The notes under the pieces are model-generated. The model was not told the DNA's origin. It saw nothing but the letters and a program-made list of their open reading frames with translations, and made no database searches. A program made the position numbers and the translations under genes. 64,000 nt of DNA from Streptomyces mashuensis (GTDB lineage Bacteria > Actinomycetota > Actinomycetes > Streptomycetales > Streptomycetaceae): positions 682,001 through 746,000 of the forward strand of contig NZ_BNBD01000001.1 of the NCBI RefSeq assembly GCF_014654785.1. The letters are read 5' to 3'. Of the stretch, positions 32,768 through 41,165 are shown one piece after another (the stretch's first letter is position 1; each line of letters starts with the position of its first letter).

Positions 32768-33826
32768 TCATCGGGCCGCTCCTCGGCAGGCACCCGCCGG
32801 GGTGCTGGCGACCGAGTCGAGGACGGCTTCCAGCGCGTCCACCTGGCGGCTCAGACCGAAGAGCTCAAGGCGGGCGAGGCAGGCGGAGATCAGTTCCGCG
32901 TGTCGGCGGGTGCCGGCGATCTTCTTCAGGTCAGTGATCTTGCGGACCACGTGGCCGCCCGACCGGACTACCAGCTCGTCGGGTACGAACCGCTCGACGT
33001 GCCGGATGCCGGACGGGGCCAGCGGCAGGCAGCCGGCCAGCACGGCCTCGAAGATCCGCTGCGTCATCTGGCCCGCCGCGGCGTACCGCTCGGGCAGCAG
33101 CAGGACGGTGGTCAGTGCGTCACCGTACAGGTTGGCGACTTCTGTGAAAGGGACCCGTCCGAGAAAGGTGACGTGCGGCCAGCGACCGGTCTGGGACCAC
33201 TTGCCGCCGACCCGGTGCTCGAAGCAGGAGGCGGCCGGGGCGAAGAAGCGGTCGAAGGCTTCGTTGCGGTCGTACTGGTTGCCCACGTAGGCCAGCGGCA
33301 CCTCGCGGGGCTTCATCGCCAGGGTGTTCGGATCGGCCTGGGCGAGCAACTCCTCGTCGACGGGGAACAGGAGCGTGTGGGCGCCCGGGGTGGGTTCCAG
33401 GGCGGCCTCGCACACCGCGACCGTGGAGCAGCGTCGCCAGATGCTGTCCGGTCGCAGCTGGCGGTCCTTGTCCCAGATCACCGTGGGCACGCGACGGTGC
33501 GTGGTGTAGTGCAGCAGCAGCTCGGACTGGCGGTGCAGATCACAGGTGTGACTCGAGGTTCCGCAGATGGTCGTGTTGCGCCCTTCGATGGGCCAGCGCC
33601 ACTCGAGGAACAGGACGTCGATGTCGGGGAACCCGGCGTCGAAGGTGTAACGGCTGCCGACGGCGTCGCCGGCTTCGAACCGGTCGCGGTCGGCCTGCAG
33701 GAAGAGGATGTCGTGGCCGCGCGCGAGGAGGGCATCGATCAGGGGACGGCGGTGGCTGCGGCCTCCGTCGGGGGTGTCGGTGATGCCGTTGCCGAGGAAG
33801 CCCCAGAAGCTGTATCCGATCTTCAT
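32768..33826 (-). CDS. CgeB-like glycosyltransferase
   Basis: 352 aa. GT-B-type layout: N-terminal IGYSFWGFLGNGITDTPDGG and DVLFLEWRWPIEGRN, central VPLAYVGNQYDRNE, and C-terminal FEAVLAGCLPLAPSGIRHVE with FVPDELVV, the nucleotide-sugar end seen in CgeB/GT1-like proteins. It overlaps the carbamoyltransferase by ATGA, so the two steps are likely linked. Donor and acceptor are unknown. Confidence 0.72.
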   Translation of the reverse strand: MKIGYSFWGFLGNGITDTPDGGRSHRRPLIDALLARGHDILFLQADRDRFEAGDAVGSRYTFDAGFPDIDVLFLEWRWPIEGRNTTICGTSSHTCDLHRQSELLLHYTTHRRVPTVIWDKDRQLRPDSIWRRCSTVAVCEAALEPTPGAHTLLFPVDEELLAQADPNTLAMKPREVPLAYVGNQYDRNEAFDRFFAPAASCFEHRVGGKWSQTGRWPHVTFLGRVPFTEVANLYGDALTTVLLLPERYAAAGQMTQRIFEAVLAGCLPLAPSGIRHVERFVPDELVVRSGGHVVRKITDLKKIAGTRRHAELISACLARLELFGLSRQVDALEAVLDSVASTPAGACRGAAR

Positions 33827-35541
33827 TTAGTGATCCACCGGCCTTCCAGGAGCAGCGCGTCCAGCCCGGAAGTCGCGAGGCAGTCGAGTGCCATCTCCGG
33901 AGTCCCGCAGATGGGCTTGCCCCTGACGTTGAGCGACGTATTGATCAGTACGGGGACGCCGGTGCGGCGCCCGAACGCCTGGAGAACGTCGTGCATGAAG
34001 AGGTTCTGCTGCGCGGTGACGGTCTGGAGCCGGGACGTTCCATTGGCGTGGACCACAGCGGGGATCTGCTCGCGGGCCTTGGCGGTTACCTGGGAGGCCA
34101 TCGACATGTACGGGGCGTCCTGGCCGAGAGTGAAGAACTCCCCGGCCCTCTCGGCGAGGGCGATAGGGGCGAACGGGCGGAACGACTCCCGGAATTTCAC
34201 CGTGGCGTTGAGCCGTTCCACGACGCCGTTTTCCAGAGGTGAGGCGAGGATCGACCGGTTTCCCAAGGCACGGGGGCCGGCCTCGACGCGTCCCTGGAAC
34301 AGACCGACGATCATCCCCTGGGCCAGCTGGTCCGCGAGAAATTCCGCGGCCTCTCCGCCCAGCATCTTCTGCTTCAGCCCCGGCCGCCGGGTCAGGTCCA
34401 GGTGCGGCTGTGGGTAGGACGGCCCGAGGTAGCAGGCGCGAGCGACCCCTTCGAGAGGCTGCCGGCTTCCGGTGTCCGCGTGCACGGCGATCGCGGCGCC
34501 GATCGCCGTGCCGGCGTCGCCCGGTGCGGGCGGGACGAAGACTTCATCGAAGATCCCTTCCTCGACGATCCGCCCGATGCTGACGCAGTTCGTGGCCACG
34601 CCTCCGCCCACGCACAGCCTCCGCGACCCGGTGACCCGGTGAGCGCGGCGGGCCAGGTGGCGCATGACCTGCTCGGTGCGTTCCTGGAGCGCTGCGGCGA
34701 GGTCCTGGTGGACCTGCTGGGGCGGCTCCTCTGGGTTTCGCGGTGGGCAGGTGTCGGTGGTGAAGAGGGGCGAGATCCGGGGGTAGCCGGAGTGGAGGGC
34801 CCGTGGGGGAAAGTAGGCCGGGTCCACGACGAAGCCGGTGGCGGTGGTGCGGAGCGCGCGGGCGAAGACGGGCCGGAACCGGGCGGCGTCGCCGAGGGCC
34901 GCGAGCGCCATCACGGTGCCCTCCTCGTCGCCGCGTCGCCAGCCGAGATGTTCGGTGACGGCCCCGTACACGTAGCCGAGGGAGGCTGGGTCTCGGATCT
35001 CCTCCAGGGAGCGGATGCATGGGCGTTCGGCATAGTGGCCGTGGGCGACGGTGGTGGTCTGCCGTTCTCCGAGGCTGTCCATGACGAGGACGGCCGCCTC
35101 GTGCCATCCCGAGGCCGCGAAGGCGATCAGCTGGTGGGCGCGGTGATGCAGTACGGGGACGACCCGCGCGCGGGGGAACTCCCGCCGCAGGTATTGGAGG
35201 CGGCGCTGGGTGCGTACGGCGACCTTGGCGAACCCGGTGGCGCGTGGCAGGGCCCGCGAACGAGTTGCACTCGACAGCAGCAGCCGCGCCGAGGCGGGGA
35301 CCTCGGCCAGGTAGCGGGCGGGCTGGAAGTTGTACGCGACGGCGTCCACATCGGTCGGCGCGAGGCCGGCCCGGCCGAGGAGCCAGGCGATGGCGTGGTG
35401 GGGGTATTCCCGCGTGTGCTTCTGCCCGGAGAGGCGTTCCTCTTCGACGAAGCCGACCAGCTTGCCGTGCACCAAGAGGGCTGCGGCCGAGTCGTGCGTG
35501 AAGGAGCACAGGCCGAGGATGACGCCGGGTACCTGATCCAT
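33823..35541 (-). CDS. NodU/CmcH/TobZ-family O-carbamoyltransferase
   Basis: 572 aa, full length for the family. The N-terminal Kae1-like domain begins ILGLCSFTHDSAAALLV, with FVEEERLSGQKHTREYP, the metal-site HHRAHQLIAFAASGW and VMDSLGE. The C-terminal YrdC-like domain has EAGPRALGNRSILASP, KFRESFRPFAP and NTSLNVRGKPI. It makes carbamoyl-AMP from carbamoyl phosphate and ATP and transfers the carbamoyl group to a hydroxyl. The thymidylate-synthase-like gene 7 bases upstream may supply that hydroxyl (inference). Confidence 0.93.
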   Translation of the reverse strand: MDQVPGVILGLCSFTHDSAAALLVHGKLVGFVEEERLSGQKHTREYPHHAIAWLLGRAGLAPTDVDAVAYNFQPARYLAEVPASARLLLSSATRSRALPRATGFAKVAVRTQRRLQYLRREFPRARVVPVLHHRAHQLIAFAASGWHEAAVLVMDSLGERQTTTVAHGHYAERPCIRSLEEIRDPASLGYVYGAVTEHLGWRRGDEEGTVMALAALGDAARFRPVFARALRTTATGFVVDPAYFPPRALHSGYPRISPLFTTDTCPPRNPEEPPQQVHQDLAAALQERTEQVMRHLARRAHRVTGSRRLCVGGGVATNCVSIGRIVEEGIFDEVFVPPAPGDAGTAIGAAIAVHADTGSRQPLEGVARACYLGPSYPQPHLDLTRRPGLKQKMLGGEAAEFLADQLAQGMIVGLFQGRVEAGPRALGNRSILASPLENGVVERLNATVKFRESFRPFAPIALAERAGEFFTLGQDAPYMSMASQVTAKAREQIPAVVHANGTSRLQTVTAQQNLFMHDVLQAFGRRTGVPVLINTSLNVRGKPICGTPEMALDCLATSGLDALLLEGRWITK

Positions 35542-35548
35542 CGCGGTC

Positions 35549-36499
35549 TTACCTTTCCGCCGCGGACGGGACGGAGACGCTGGCGCGGCGGTTCAGCTCG
35601 CCGTACCAGTGGATCAGCGCCTCGCCGAGCGGTCCCTCGACGGTCGTTGCGGTGTGCTGTGCCTCCCGGCGCGCCCCGTGCTTCCACAGGCGGTAGCTGC
35701 GCATCGTCGTGGCCATGGCGTCCCAGGTGGGATGCCCGATCTCGTCTCCGGCTTCGACGCGGCTGAGCAGTTTGTCGAAGCCCTCCCATGGGGTGACGAG
35801 GGTGGGCATGACCTGGCTCGCGTTGACGTCGGTCAGGCCGTCGGCCTGCTCGAGGTCGTGCTCGTAGATGTGCAGGGAGCCGACCTGGTGGTGGTACTCC
35901 CCGAGTTCGGCGCCCAGCCATCCGGCAACCAGCTCGTGCAACATGGTGTAGAAGAACAGGTCGTACGGCATGCCGGTCCACACGTCCTGACCGCGCATGC
36001 TCGTCGTCATGTGCAGGCGGCCGGCGCGCAGGTGGAAGCGGAAGCCGAGGGTGCACGGGACGTCCTTGTGGCCGGCGGCATCCCGTGCCGGGTCGTAGAG
36101 CTGGATCAGGGCCCGGCGGGAATCGGGGTCGTCCTTGAGAATCTCGACGACCCTCTGGAGCTGGTCGATCCTCCCGGCCCAGTTCCGCATCCGGGGCCCG
36201 TACGCGCCCTTGAGAACGCCGTCGTCGGCGTAGCGGCGCAGACGTCCGTTGAACTCGTGGATCCACGGAGCATCGGTTCCGGACAGGTACCAGACCGTCT
36301 CCGCCACGGCGAAGGCCGGGTTGATGATCCGGGCCGGCGGAGCGCACAGCAGCCGTGCCCTGGGTTGGGTCAGCTGCATGGTGACGTTGAGGACCTCGCG
36401 GGTCGCCATCCCACGAGGGCTGACTTTGTCCCCGTTCTTGGCCAATGTCACGGCTCCGACAAAGAGTTCGGCGATGCTGTCGGCGGTCAGATGCGTCAT
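35549..36499 (-). CDS. Thymidylate-synthase-fold enzyme, probable cytidylate 5-hydroxymethylase
   Basis: 316 aa. TS landmarks: DSRRALIQLY (phosphate-binding Arg pair 128-129), catalytic Cys149 in VPCTLGFRF, RGQDVWTGMPYDLFFY and HIYEHDLE. The TS pyrimidine-binding Asn (PFN motif, Asn177 in E. coli) is Asp180 here (PYD). In phage T4 dCMP hydroxymethylase the corresponding residue is Asp and selects cytosine. The PCH histidine is Thr. I therefore predict a CMP or dCMP hydroxymethylase like MilA of mildiomycin biosynthesis rather than a thymidylate synthase. Confidence 0.82.
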   Translation of the reverse strand: MTHLTADSIAELFVGAVTLAKNGDKVSPRGMATREVLNVTMQLTQPRARLLCAPPARIINPAFAVAETVWYLSGTDAPWIHEFNGRLRRYADDGVLKGAYGPRMRNWAGRIDQLQRVVEILKDDPDSRRALIQLYDPARDAAGHKDVPCTLGFRFHLRAGRLHMTTSMRGQDVWTGMPYDLFFYTMLHELVAGWLGAELGEYHHQVGSLHIYEHDLEQADGLTDVNASQVMPTLVTPWEGFDKLLSRVEAGDEIGHPTWDAMATTMRSYRLWKHGARREAQHTATTVEGPLGEALIHWYGELNRRASVSVPSAAER

Positions 36500-36561
36500 G
36501 GTCGCGTCTCCTCACCTTGCGATTCGCCAGGGCCAGCGCCCCGGCACGGTGGTGAACGGGG

Positions 36562-38355
36562 CTACGCCGGACCGGTCCGAGACCGGTCGACGACGAGGCG
36601 GGCGATGTCGCGGGCGCTGGTGCCGCGCCAGTGGCACACCGCGTCGGTGGCCCTGCGTGATCCCTGCGACTGGGAGGGCGTGCTCAGCGCGTTGGCGATG
36701 TCGTCCGCCGAGCTGCAGCGCTGGGCCAGGCCATGGTCGGCGAGGCCCAACGTCCGCCCACCGGGATGAGCAAGTTCGAGAACGGGCACACCCAGCAGCA
36801 CGGCCTCGATGCCGCAGGTGGAGTAGGCGCTCAGGACCGCGTCGGCGCCGGCCAGGCACCCGCGGGCGCCGATCCCTGGATTGGCGGTCGCCACCGGCGG
36901 CCTGCTTGCCCTTTCGAGGAAGAGGTCGAAGGAGCCGGCGCTCTGCGCAGGGTGGGGCGCGATGACCAGGCCCCAATCTCCCCCGGCCTTCCGCATGCCC
37001 TCCAGGACGAGGTCCCCCTGGGCGCGGAGAAGGTCGGGGCCGAAGGGCTGGCAGGCCCACACCGCGATCTTCTCCGGTCGGCGGCCCGCGCGGGCGGACA
37101 GAAGGTCGTCGAGGTAGCGGCGCTGCCGCTCTTGATCGAGGCCAGCGAGGGCATCGAACCGCGGCTGCCCCAGGGCGTGGACCTCGGCGTCCGGGTGCCG
37201 TGCCCAGGCCCTCGCGGTCGCGACGTCCCGTTCGCCCATGACGACGATGTGACGGCTGTGCAGGGCCGGCCACGCCACCGATTGCGGGGTCCAGGCTCCG
37301 TGCTGGACGTAGACCGCCGTGATGCCGTTCCGCTCGGCAGCATGAACCGCGAGCGCGCCCAGCGGGCTGGTGTCGTTGCAGAGCAGGACGGTGTGCGGCC
37401 GAGTGGACGCGAACACGCCGTCCAGCCAGGTCTCGGCGCGGAGCACCGCGCGCCACGACGGCTGGCTGCTGCCGCAGCTCGTCTCGACGACGGAGGCAGC
37501 GAGGCGCTCCAGCCGGTCCAGTCGCACGGCCAGCTCGCGGACGCGGATCGTCTTGTCGTCGTCGCCAGGGTCCTCGTCTGTGGAGGCGGGGCCGGAGACC
37601 GTACCGGCGGGGGAGAGGAGGTCGGCTGGCGCCGGGCACAGGTGGATGGACGGGGCCGTCGGCTCCGGGCATCGGTCCGCGGAGTTCGTGGCCAGATCGA
37701 CCAGGACACTGCGGTGGCCGTCGCGGGCCAGTTTATCCAGGACCGGCAGGATGGTCTCGGCGTGACGGGATGACCACGACAGAGCTACGACTACGGACTG
37801 CGGCAGCGCTGGCAGTATGGGGCGGGGTACAGGCGAAGCCTCCGCGGGGGAGACCGTGAGCTGCCCGAGCTGAGCCGCCCGCATCGGATCGCCGGCAACC
37901 GGCGCGCCCAGGAGGTAGGCGGTGCCGGACCAGCTGACGGTGTAGAGGCGGTACTCACGGGAGCTTGTCTCACGCGTCCCGATCAATGCTTCGCCCGCAG
38001 CGGGGATGATGCAGCCGGGGTTTTGTGCGAACGGCTCCCACGAGCTCAGGGCGAGCAGCTTGCGGACAAGTTGACCGACGAGGCGGCGCACAGGGACGTG
38101 CTGCACGTGCAGCCATGAGGCCCCGCCGGGGGTCAAAGCCCGCTGGCCGCTGTGCGCCTCCAGCTTGGCCATCACGGCCTGGACGTGGGAGTCCAACTCT
38201 TGCCGATCGATGGGCACATCTTCGAGATCCGTCGTGGCGATCCACGCCGTCGTCCGCTGGTCCGGCAGGGCGTCTTCCGTGACGAGCGCCCACCAGCACG
38301 CCCTGTCCGCCCCCACCCGGGCGAGCAAGAGCGGGCCTATGCCGACCGGGCTCAC
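36562..38355 (-). CDS. GT-B-fold glycosyltransferase/epimerase-like protein
   Basis: 597 aa. The N-terminal 200 residues are unrecognised. From residue about 200 the protein resembles the GT-B fold of capsule or CDP-glycerol-type transferases and UDP-GlcNAc 2-epimerases: VVALSWSSRHAETILPVLDKL, VLLCNDTSPLGALAVHAAER, TAVYVQHGAWTPQSV, VMGERDVATARAWARHP, and the C-terminal ADAVLSAYSTCGIEAVLLG with GVPVLEL. Overlaps the HAD gene by 4 bases. The precise reaction is unknown. Confidence 0.65.
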   Translation of the reverse strand: MSPVGIGPLLLARVGADRACWWALVTEDALPDQRTTAWIATTDLEDVPIDRQELDSHVQAVMAKLEAHSGQRALTPGGASWLHVQHVPVRRLVGQLVRKLLALSSWEPFAQNPGCIIPAAGEALIGTRETSSREYRLYTVSWSGTAYLLGAPVAGDPMRAAQLGQLTVSPAEASPVPRPILPALPQSVVVALSWSSRHAETILPVLDKLARDGHRSVLVDLATNSADRCPEPTAPSIHLCPAPADLLSPAGTVSGPASTDEDPGDDDKTIRVRELAVRLDRLERLAASVVETSCGSSQPSWRAVLRAETWLDGVFASTRPHTVLLCNDTSPLGALAVHAAERNGITAVYVQHGAWTPQSVAWPALHSRHIVVMGERDVATARAWARHPDAEVHALGQPRFDALAGLDQERQRRYLDDLLSARAGRRPEKIAVWACQPFGPDLLRAQGDLVLEGMRKAGGDWGLVIAPHPAQSAGSFDLFLERASRPPVATANPGIGARGCLAGADAVLSAYSTCGIEAVLLGVPVLELAHPGGRTLGLADHGLAQRCSSADDIANALSTPSQSQGSRRATDAVCHWRGTSARDIARLVVDRSRTGPA

Positions 38356-39062
38356 AGCAGACTCCCTTCGAGGAAGGGCCCGGAGTGCCGGCCCTCATCG
38401 AGGAAGTGCAGGAGATCCTCCGGAGCGCGCGCGACCGGAGGGACCGGGGCACCGGGAGATCCATAGCCCCATTCCGCGTGGACGTAGGCGATGCCAGCCC
38501 GGCGCGCGGCTTCATGGTCGACCGCCATGTCGCCGACGAAGGTGGCTTGCGCCGGATCAGCACAGAGATCGACGAGTGCCAGCAGCAGGGGATCGGGGGC
38601 CGGCTTGCTGCGGCCAGGACCGCCAGCTGCGCGAACCGAGCCGAACGGGCACCCGAGCCGCGCCAGCAGCGGGGCCGCACGATCCAGCGGCTTGGACGTG
38701 ACGACACCGAGCAGCCACCCGCGAGCGATGAGGGCATGGAGCACTCCCTCCACGCCTTCGAACGGCCGAGCCAGATGGGCGACGGCCTTCGACGCTTCCG
38801 AGTACGTCCGATGCACCGCCTCGGCGTCAGCCACGGCCAGGCGCCTCATGATGTCGTTGAACGGGCGGCCCAAATGCTGCTCGTACTGTTCGAACGGCAC
38901 ATCGATGTGGTGGCGCTGCTGGACCGCGCGCCACGCCTTCTGCATCACCGGTCGTGTGTCGAGCAGGACTCCATCGAGGTCCAGGAGCAGCGAGCGCTGT
39001 CCGCTGCGGCGCGCCGGATCAGTGTGAGGAAGCTGTATCGCGGGGCGGGGTGTCGAGGGCAT
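38352..39062 (-). CDS. HAD-superfamily phosphatase
   Basis: 236 aa from ATG 39062 with GGGAG upstream. A GTG at 39155, overlapping the previous stop, is an alternative start. Motif I is LLLDLDGVLLDTRP, motif II VVTSKPLD, motif III GRSKPAPDPLLLAL and motif IV FVGDMAVDHEAARRAG. This is the layout of phosphoglycolate-phosphatase-like enzymes with an alpha-helical cap. It probably dephosphorylates a sugar or nucleotide intermediate of the operon. Confidence 0.87.
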   Translation of the reverse strand: MPSTPRPAIQLPHTDPARRSGQRSLLLDLDGVLLDTRPVMQKAWRAVQQRHHIDVPFEQYEQHLGRPFNDIMRRLAVADAEAVHRTYSEASKAVAHLARPFEGVEGVLHALIARGWLLGVVTSKPLDRAAPLLARLGCPFGSVRAAGGPGRSKPAPDPLLLALVDLCADPAQATFVGDMAVDHEAARRAGIAYVHAEWGYGSPGAPVPPVARAPEDLLHFLDEGRHSGPFLEGSLL

Positions 39063-39151
39063 GTTCTGCTCCCTGGAGTCCGGGGTGGAAGTGCCGTGGT
39101 TCGAAAGGGCGTGGTGAGCCTTCGGATGCCGGCGAAGCGCAGCGTGGGCGA

Positions 39152-39346
39152 TCACTCCTCAGCCGGAAGGTCGGGCACGCTGGCCGGCGGTGGGCTCGGG
39201 AGGGCGTTGTGGTGGTGTTCGAGCCGGACGAGCTGCCCGAGCAGCCCCAGCGTGGCGACGATGCCGACCCCGTACGTCCACTTGCACACGGTGCCGACGG
39301 GGTCGTACCAGACGAGGCGGCGTCGAGGCTGTGCGCGGCCCCTCAT
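39152..39346 (-). CDS. Small membrane-associated protein
   Basis: 64 aa, overlapping the DUF6415 gene stop by 4 bases. A basic N-terminus (RGRAQPRRRLVWYD) precedes one hydrophobic helix (KWTYGVGIVATLGLLGQLVR) and a Pro-rich tail, suggesting a single-pass inner-membrane protein. No family is recognised. Tight coupling supports it as a genuine gene of the operon. Confidence 0.5.
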   Translation of the reverse strand: MRGRAQPRRRLVWYDPVGTVCKWTYGVGIVATLGLLGQLVRLEHHHNALPSPPPASVPDLPAEE

Positions 39347-39762
39347 GACGCGGCTGCCGGGTAGGGCTGCTCGAAGCCCGGCTCGGCGAGCGCGAGAGCG
39401 AGGAGGTCGCGACAGATGTGAGCGAGCTCTTGGGCGTACACGCAGCGCACGACCGCGGGCCCGGTCTTCGGTTCGTTGTTCAGCCTGTCTCGCACGGATG
39501 CGGCCATGAAGCGGATCTGGTCGTCCTGGCCGTACCGGGCCCAGTCCTTGGTCTCGATCTCGGGCAGGAGCAGCTGGATGTGGCCGCGCAGGCGCAGCAG
39601 CAGGTGATCGACTGTGGCGGCCAGCGGCAGCCTGCCGAGGGTTACGCGGACCGTGCTCATGATGTTGTCGACGTCGATGGGGTAGTCGATTTGCCTGGAC
39701 TGGGGAGCGCCCCGGCGAGTAGCGTGCGGTCGGCGACCAGCGGCCGTCTTGAGAGTTCTCAC
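39343..39762 (-). CDS. DUF6415-type protein
   Basis: 139 aa from GTG 39762, overlapping the dioxygenase stop (GTGA). After a basic N-terminus, the core reads LLLRLRGHIQLLLPEIE, DQIRFMAASVRDRLN and VYAQELAHICRDLLALA, matching the helical DUF6415 family seen beside Streptomyces natural-product genes. Biochemical role unknown. Confidence 0.65.
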   Translation of the reverse strand: MRTLKTAAGRRPHATRRGAPQSRQIDYPIDVDNIMSTVRVTLGRLPLAATVDHLLLRLRGHIQLLLPEIETKDWARYGQDDQIRFMAASVRDRLNNEPKTGPAVVRCVYAQELAHICRDLLALALAEPGFEQPYPAAAS

Positions 39763-40553
39763 GACGCGACCACCCGCCCGGATGCGGCCGGCCTCGCGGC
39801 GGATCGCGAGGCGGGCGCGAAGCCGCGGGGGAGGGGGAAGCGGGGTTCGCCGAGGACGCGCCAGCACAGGCGGTTGCCGGTGAAGGATTCGCGGGCGTGG
39901 AGCCAGCGCTGGTTGTCGATCAGGTAGCCCTGGCCGGCGTCCAGCGGGAGCCGGACCTGGTAAGTGATGAGCGCGCTTCGGAGATCCGGCAGGTAGCTCT
40001 GCACGGTGGGGCTGAAGCGGGCGAGGCCGTCGAGCCTGAGCCGTACGGATACGCGGTCGTCGGGATGCTCGGTGAACACCTGTGTCGCATGGCCGTCTCC
40101 GCCGCCGAAGAACGCCGTGCGCTCCTTGCTCAGCGCGACGATGGCTTCGCGGCGGCGTGCTGCGATGTCCGCGTAGACCGCTCGGCCGTCGGTGAGCAGA
40201 CAGTCGCCGCCGGAGTGGGCGGGCGTGCCGCAGACCAGCAGCATGAGCCGAGGCGGCTCGGGGACGCCGGAGCGCTCGGTGTGCGGGGTGAGTTCGCCGT
40301 TGCCGAAACCCCCGTATCCGGCAAGGTGTGTGTGGCGGCGGGTGTCGCGGAGGGTGGTGAGCCCGTCGGGGTCGCTGTCGCGGTGAGGGGTGATGTTCAT
40401 GATCCGGGAGGCGAACTCGCGGACGATGGTGCGGGAGGTGAAGCCGCTGAGTGTGATCATCCCGGTGTCGCGTAACCGCTCGCGGACCATCTCTTCGGCC
40501 CGCGACGCCTGAACGTCGACGTAGTGGGCCGTGTACGGCTTCGCCTCGCGCAT
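39759..40553 (-). CDS. TauD/TfdA-like Fe(II)/2-oxoglutarate-type dioxygenase
   Basis: 264 aa from ATG 40553 with GGAG 8 bases upstream. The first metal motif is LTPHTERSGVPEPP, giving HxE in place of the usual HxD. The distal ligand is in NQRWLHARESFTG. The TauD-type core is preserved (MLLVCGTPAHSGGDCLLTDG, LCWRVLGEPRFPL). It probably hydroxylates or oxidises a pathway intermediate; Glu for Asp may affect activity. First gene of the operon. Confidence 0.78.
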   Translation of the reverse strand: MREAKPYTAHYVDVQASRAEEMVRERLRDTGMITLSGFTSRTIVREFASRIMNITPHRDSDPDGLTTLRDTRRHTHLAGYGGFGNGELTPHTERSGVPEPPRLMLLVCGTPAHSGGDCLLTDGRAVYADIAARRREAIVALSKERTAFFGGGDGHATQVFTEHPDDRVSVRLRLDGLARFSPTVQSYLPDLRSALITYQVRLPLDAGQGYLIDNQRWLHARESFTGNRLCWRVLGEPRFPLPRGFAPASRSAARPAASGRVVAS

Positions 40554-40721
40554 CAGTGCGCTCCTCTCTTCCGGGACGGTGCGGCCAGGGTCGACTCGGA
40601 CCAGTGGCGTGGTACAGCGACGGATTGTCGACTCGGACAATTCACATATCGAGACGGAGGGTTGTCGGGCGCGTGCTATGTTCCGCACGCCCCAAGGACC
40701 GGCGACGTACGAAGGACAGCG
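40554..40721. promoter_or_regulatory. Divergent promoter region with inverted repeat
   Basis: This gap separates the operon start from the NUDIX gene. ATTGTC-N6-GACAAT at 40624-40641 is an exact inverted repeat, followed by CACATATC, a plausible -10 region. A second GTTGTC lies near 40667. A dimeric repressor such as a flanking XRE protein could bind here (inference). Confidence 0.5.
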
Positions 40722-41141
40722 ATGACCTACACGCCCCCGACCTGGCCCGTTTCCGTCAAGGCCGTTGCCCTCGACGTCCACCAGCGCGTGCTGCTGCTCA
40801 AGAACGAACGCGCGGAGTGGGAGCTGCCCGGCGGCCGCCTCGAGCACGACGACGACAGTCCGGAGACGACGGTCGAGCGGGAGCTGCTGGAGGAGACCGG
40901 CTGGGAGGTGAAGACCGGGCCGCTCATCGACGGCGGCGTGTGGATCTACGAGCCGATCCCCGGCCGACGTGTGCTGATCGTGACGTACGGCTGCACGGTG
41001 CTCACCCCGCATCGCGAGCCGGTCGTCAGCCATGAGCACAAGAGCATCGGCCTCTTCACGGCCGACGAGGTCCCGGACCTGAACATGCCCGACGGCTATA
41101 AGCGTGCCATCGCCACCTGGTACGGACAGCGGCAGCGCTGA
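40722..41141 (+). CDS. NUDIX hydrolase
   Basis: 139 aa from ATG 40722 behind GAAGGA. The Nudix box GGRLEHDDDSPETTVERELL continues EETGWEV, fitting Gx5Ex7REUxEExGU, with the metal-binding glutamates intact. The compact domain resembles ADP-ribose or nucleotide-sugar pyrophosphatases. It is transcribed away from the biosynthetic operon and could remove aberrant nucleotides (inference). Confidence 0.88.
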   Translation: MTYTPPTWPVSVKAVALDVHQRVLLLKNERAEWELPGGRLEHDDDSPETTVERELLEETGWEVKTGPLIDGGVWIYEPIPGRRVLIVTYGCTVLTPHREPVVSHEHKSIGLFTADEVPDLNMPDGYKRAIATWYGQRQR

Positions 41142-41165
41142 CCGGCCGTCGGGAGGCGTGACGTG

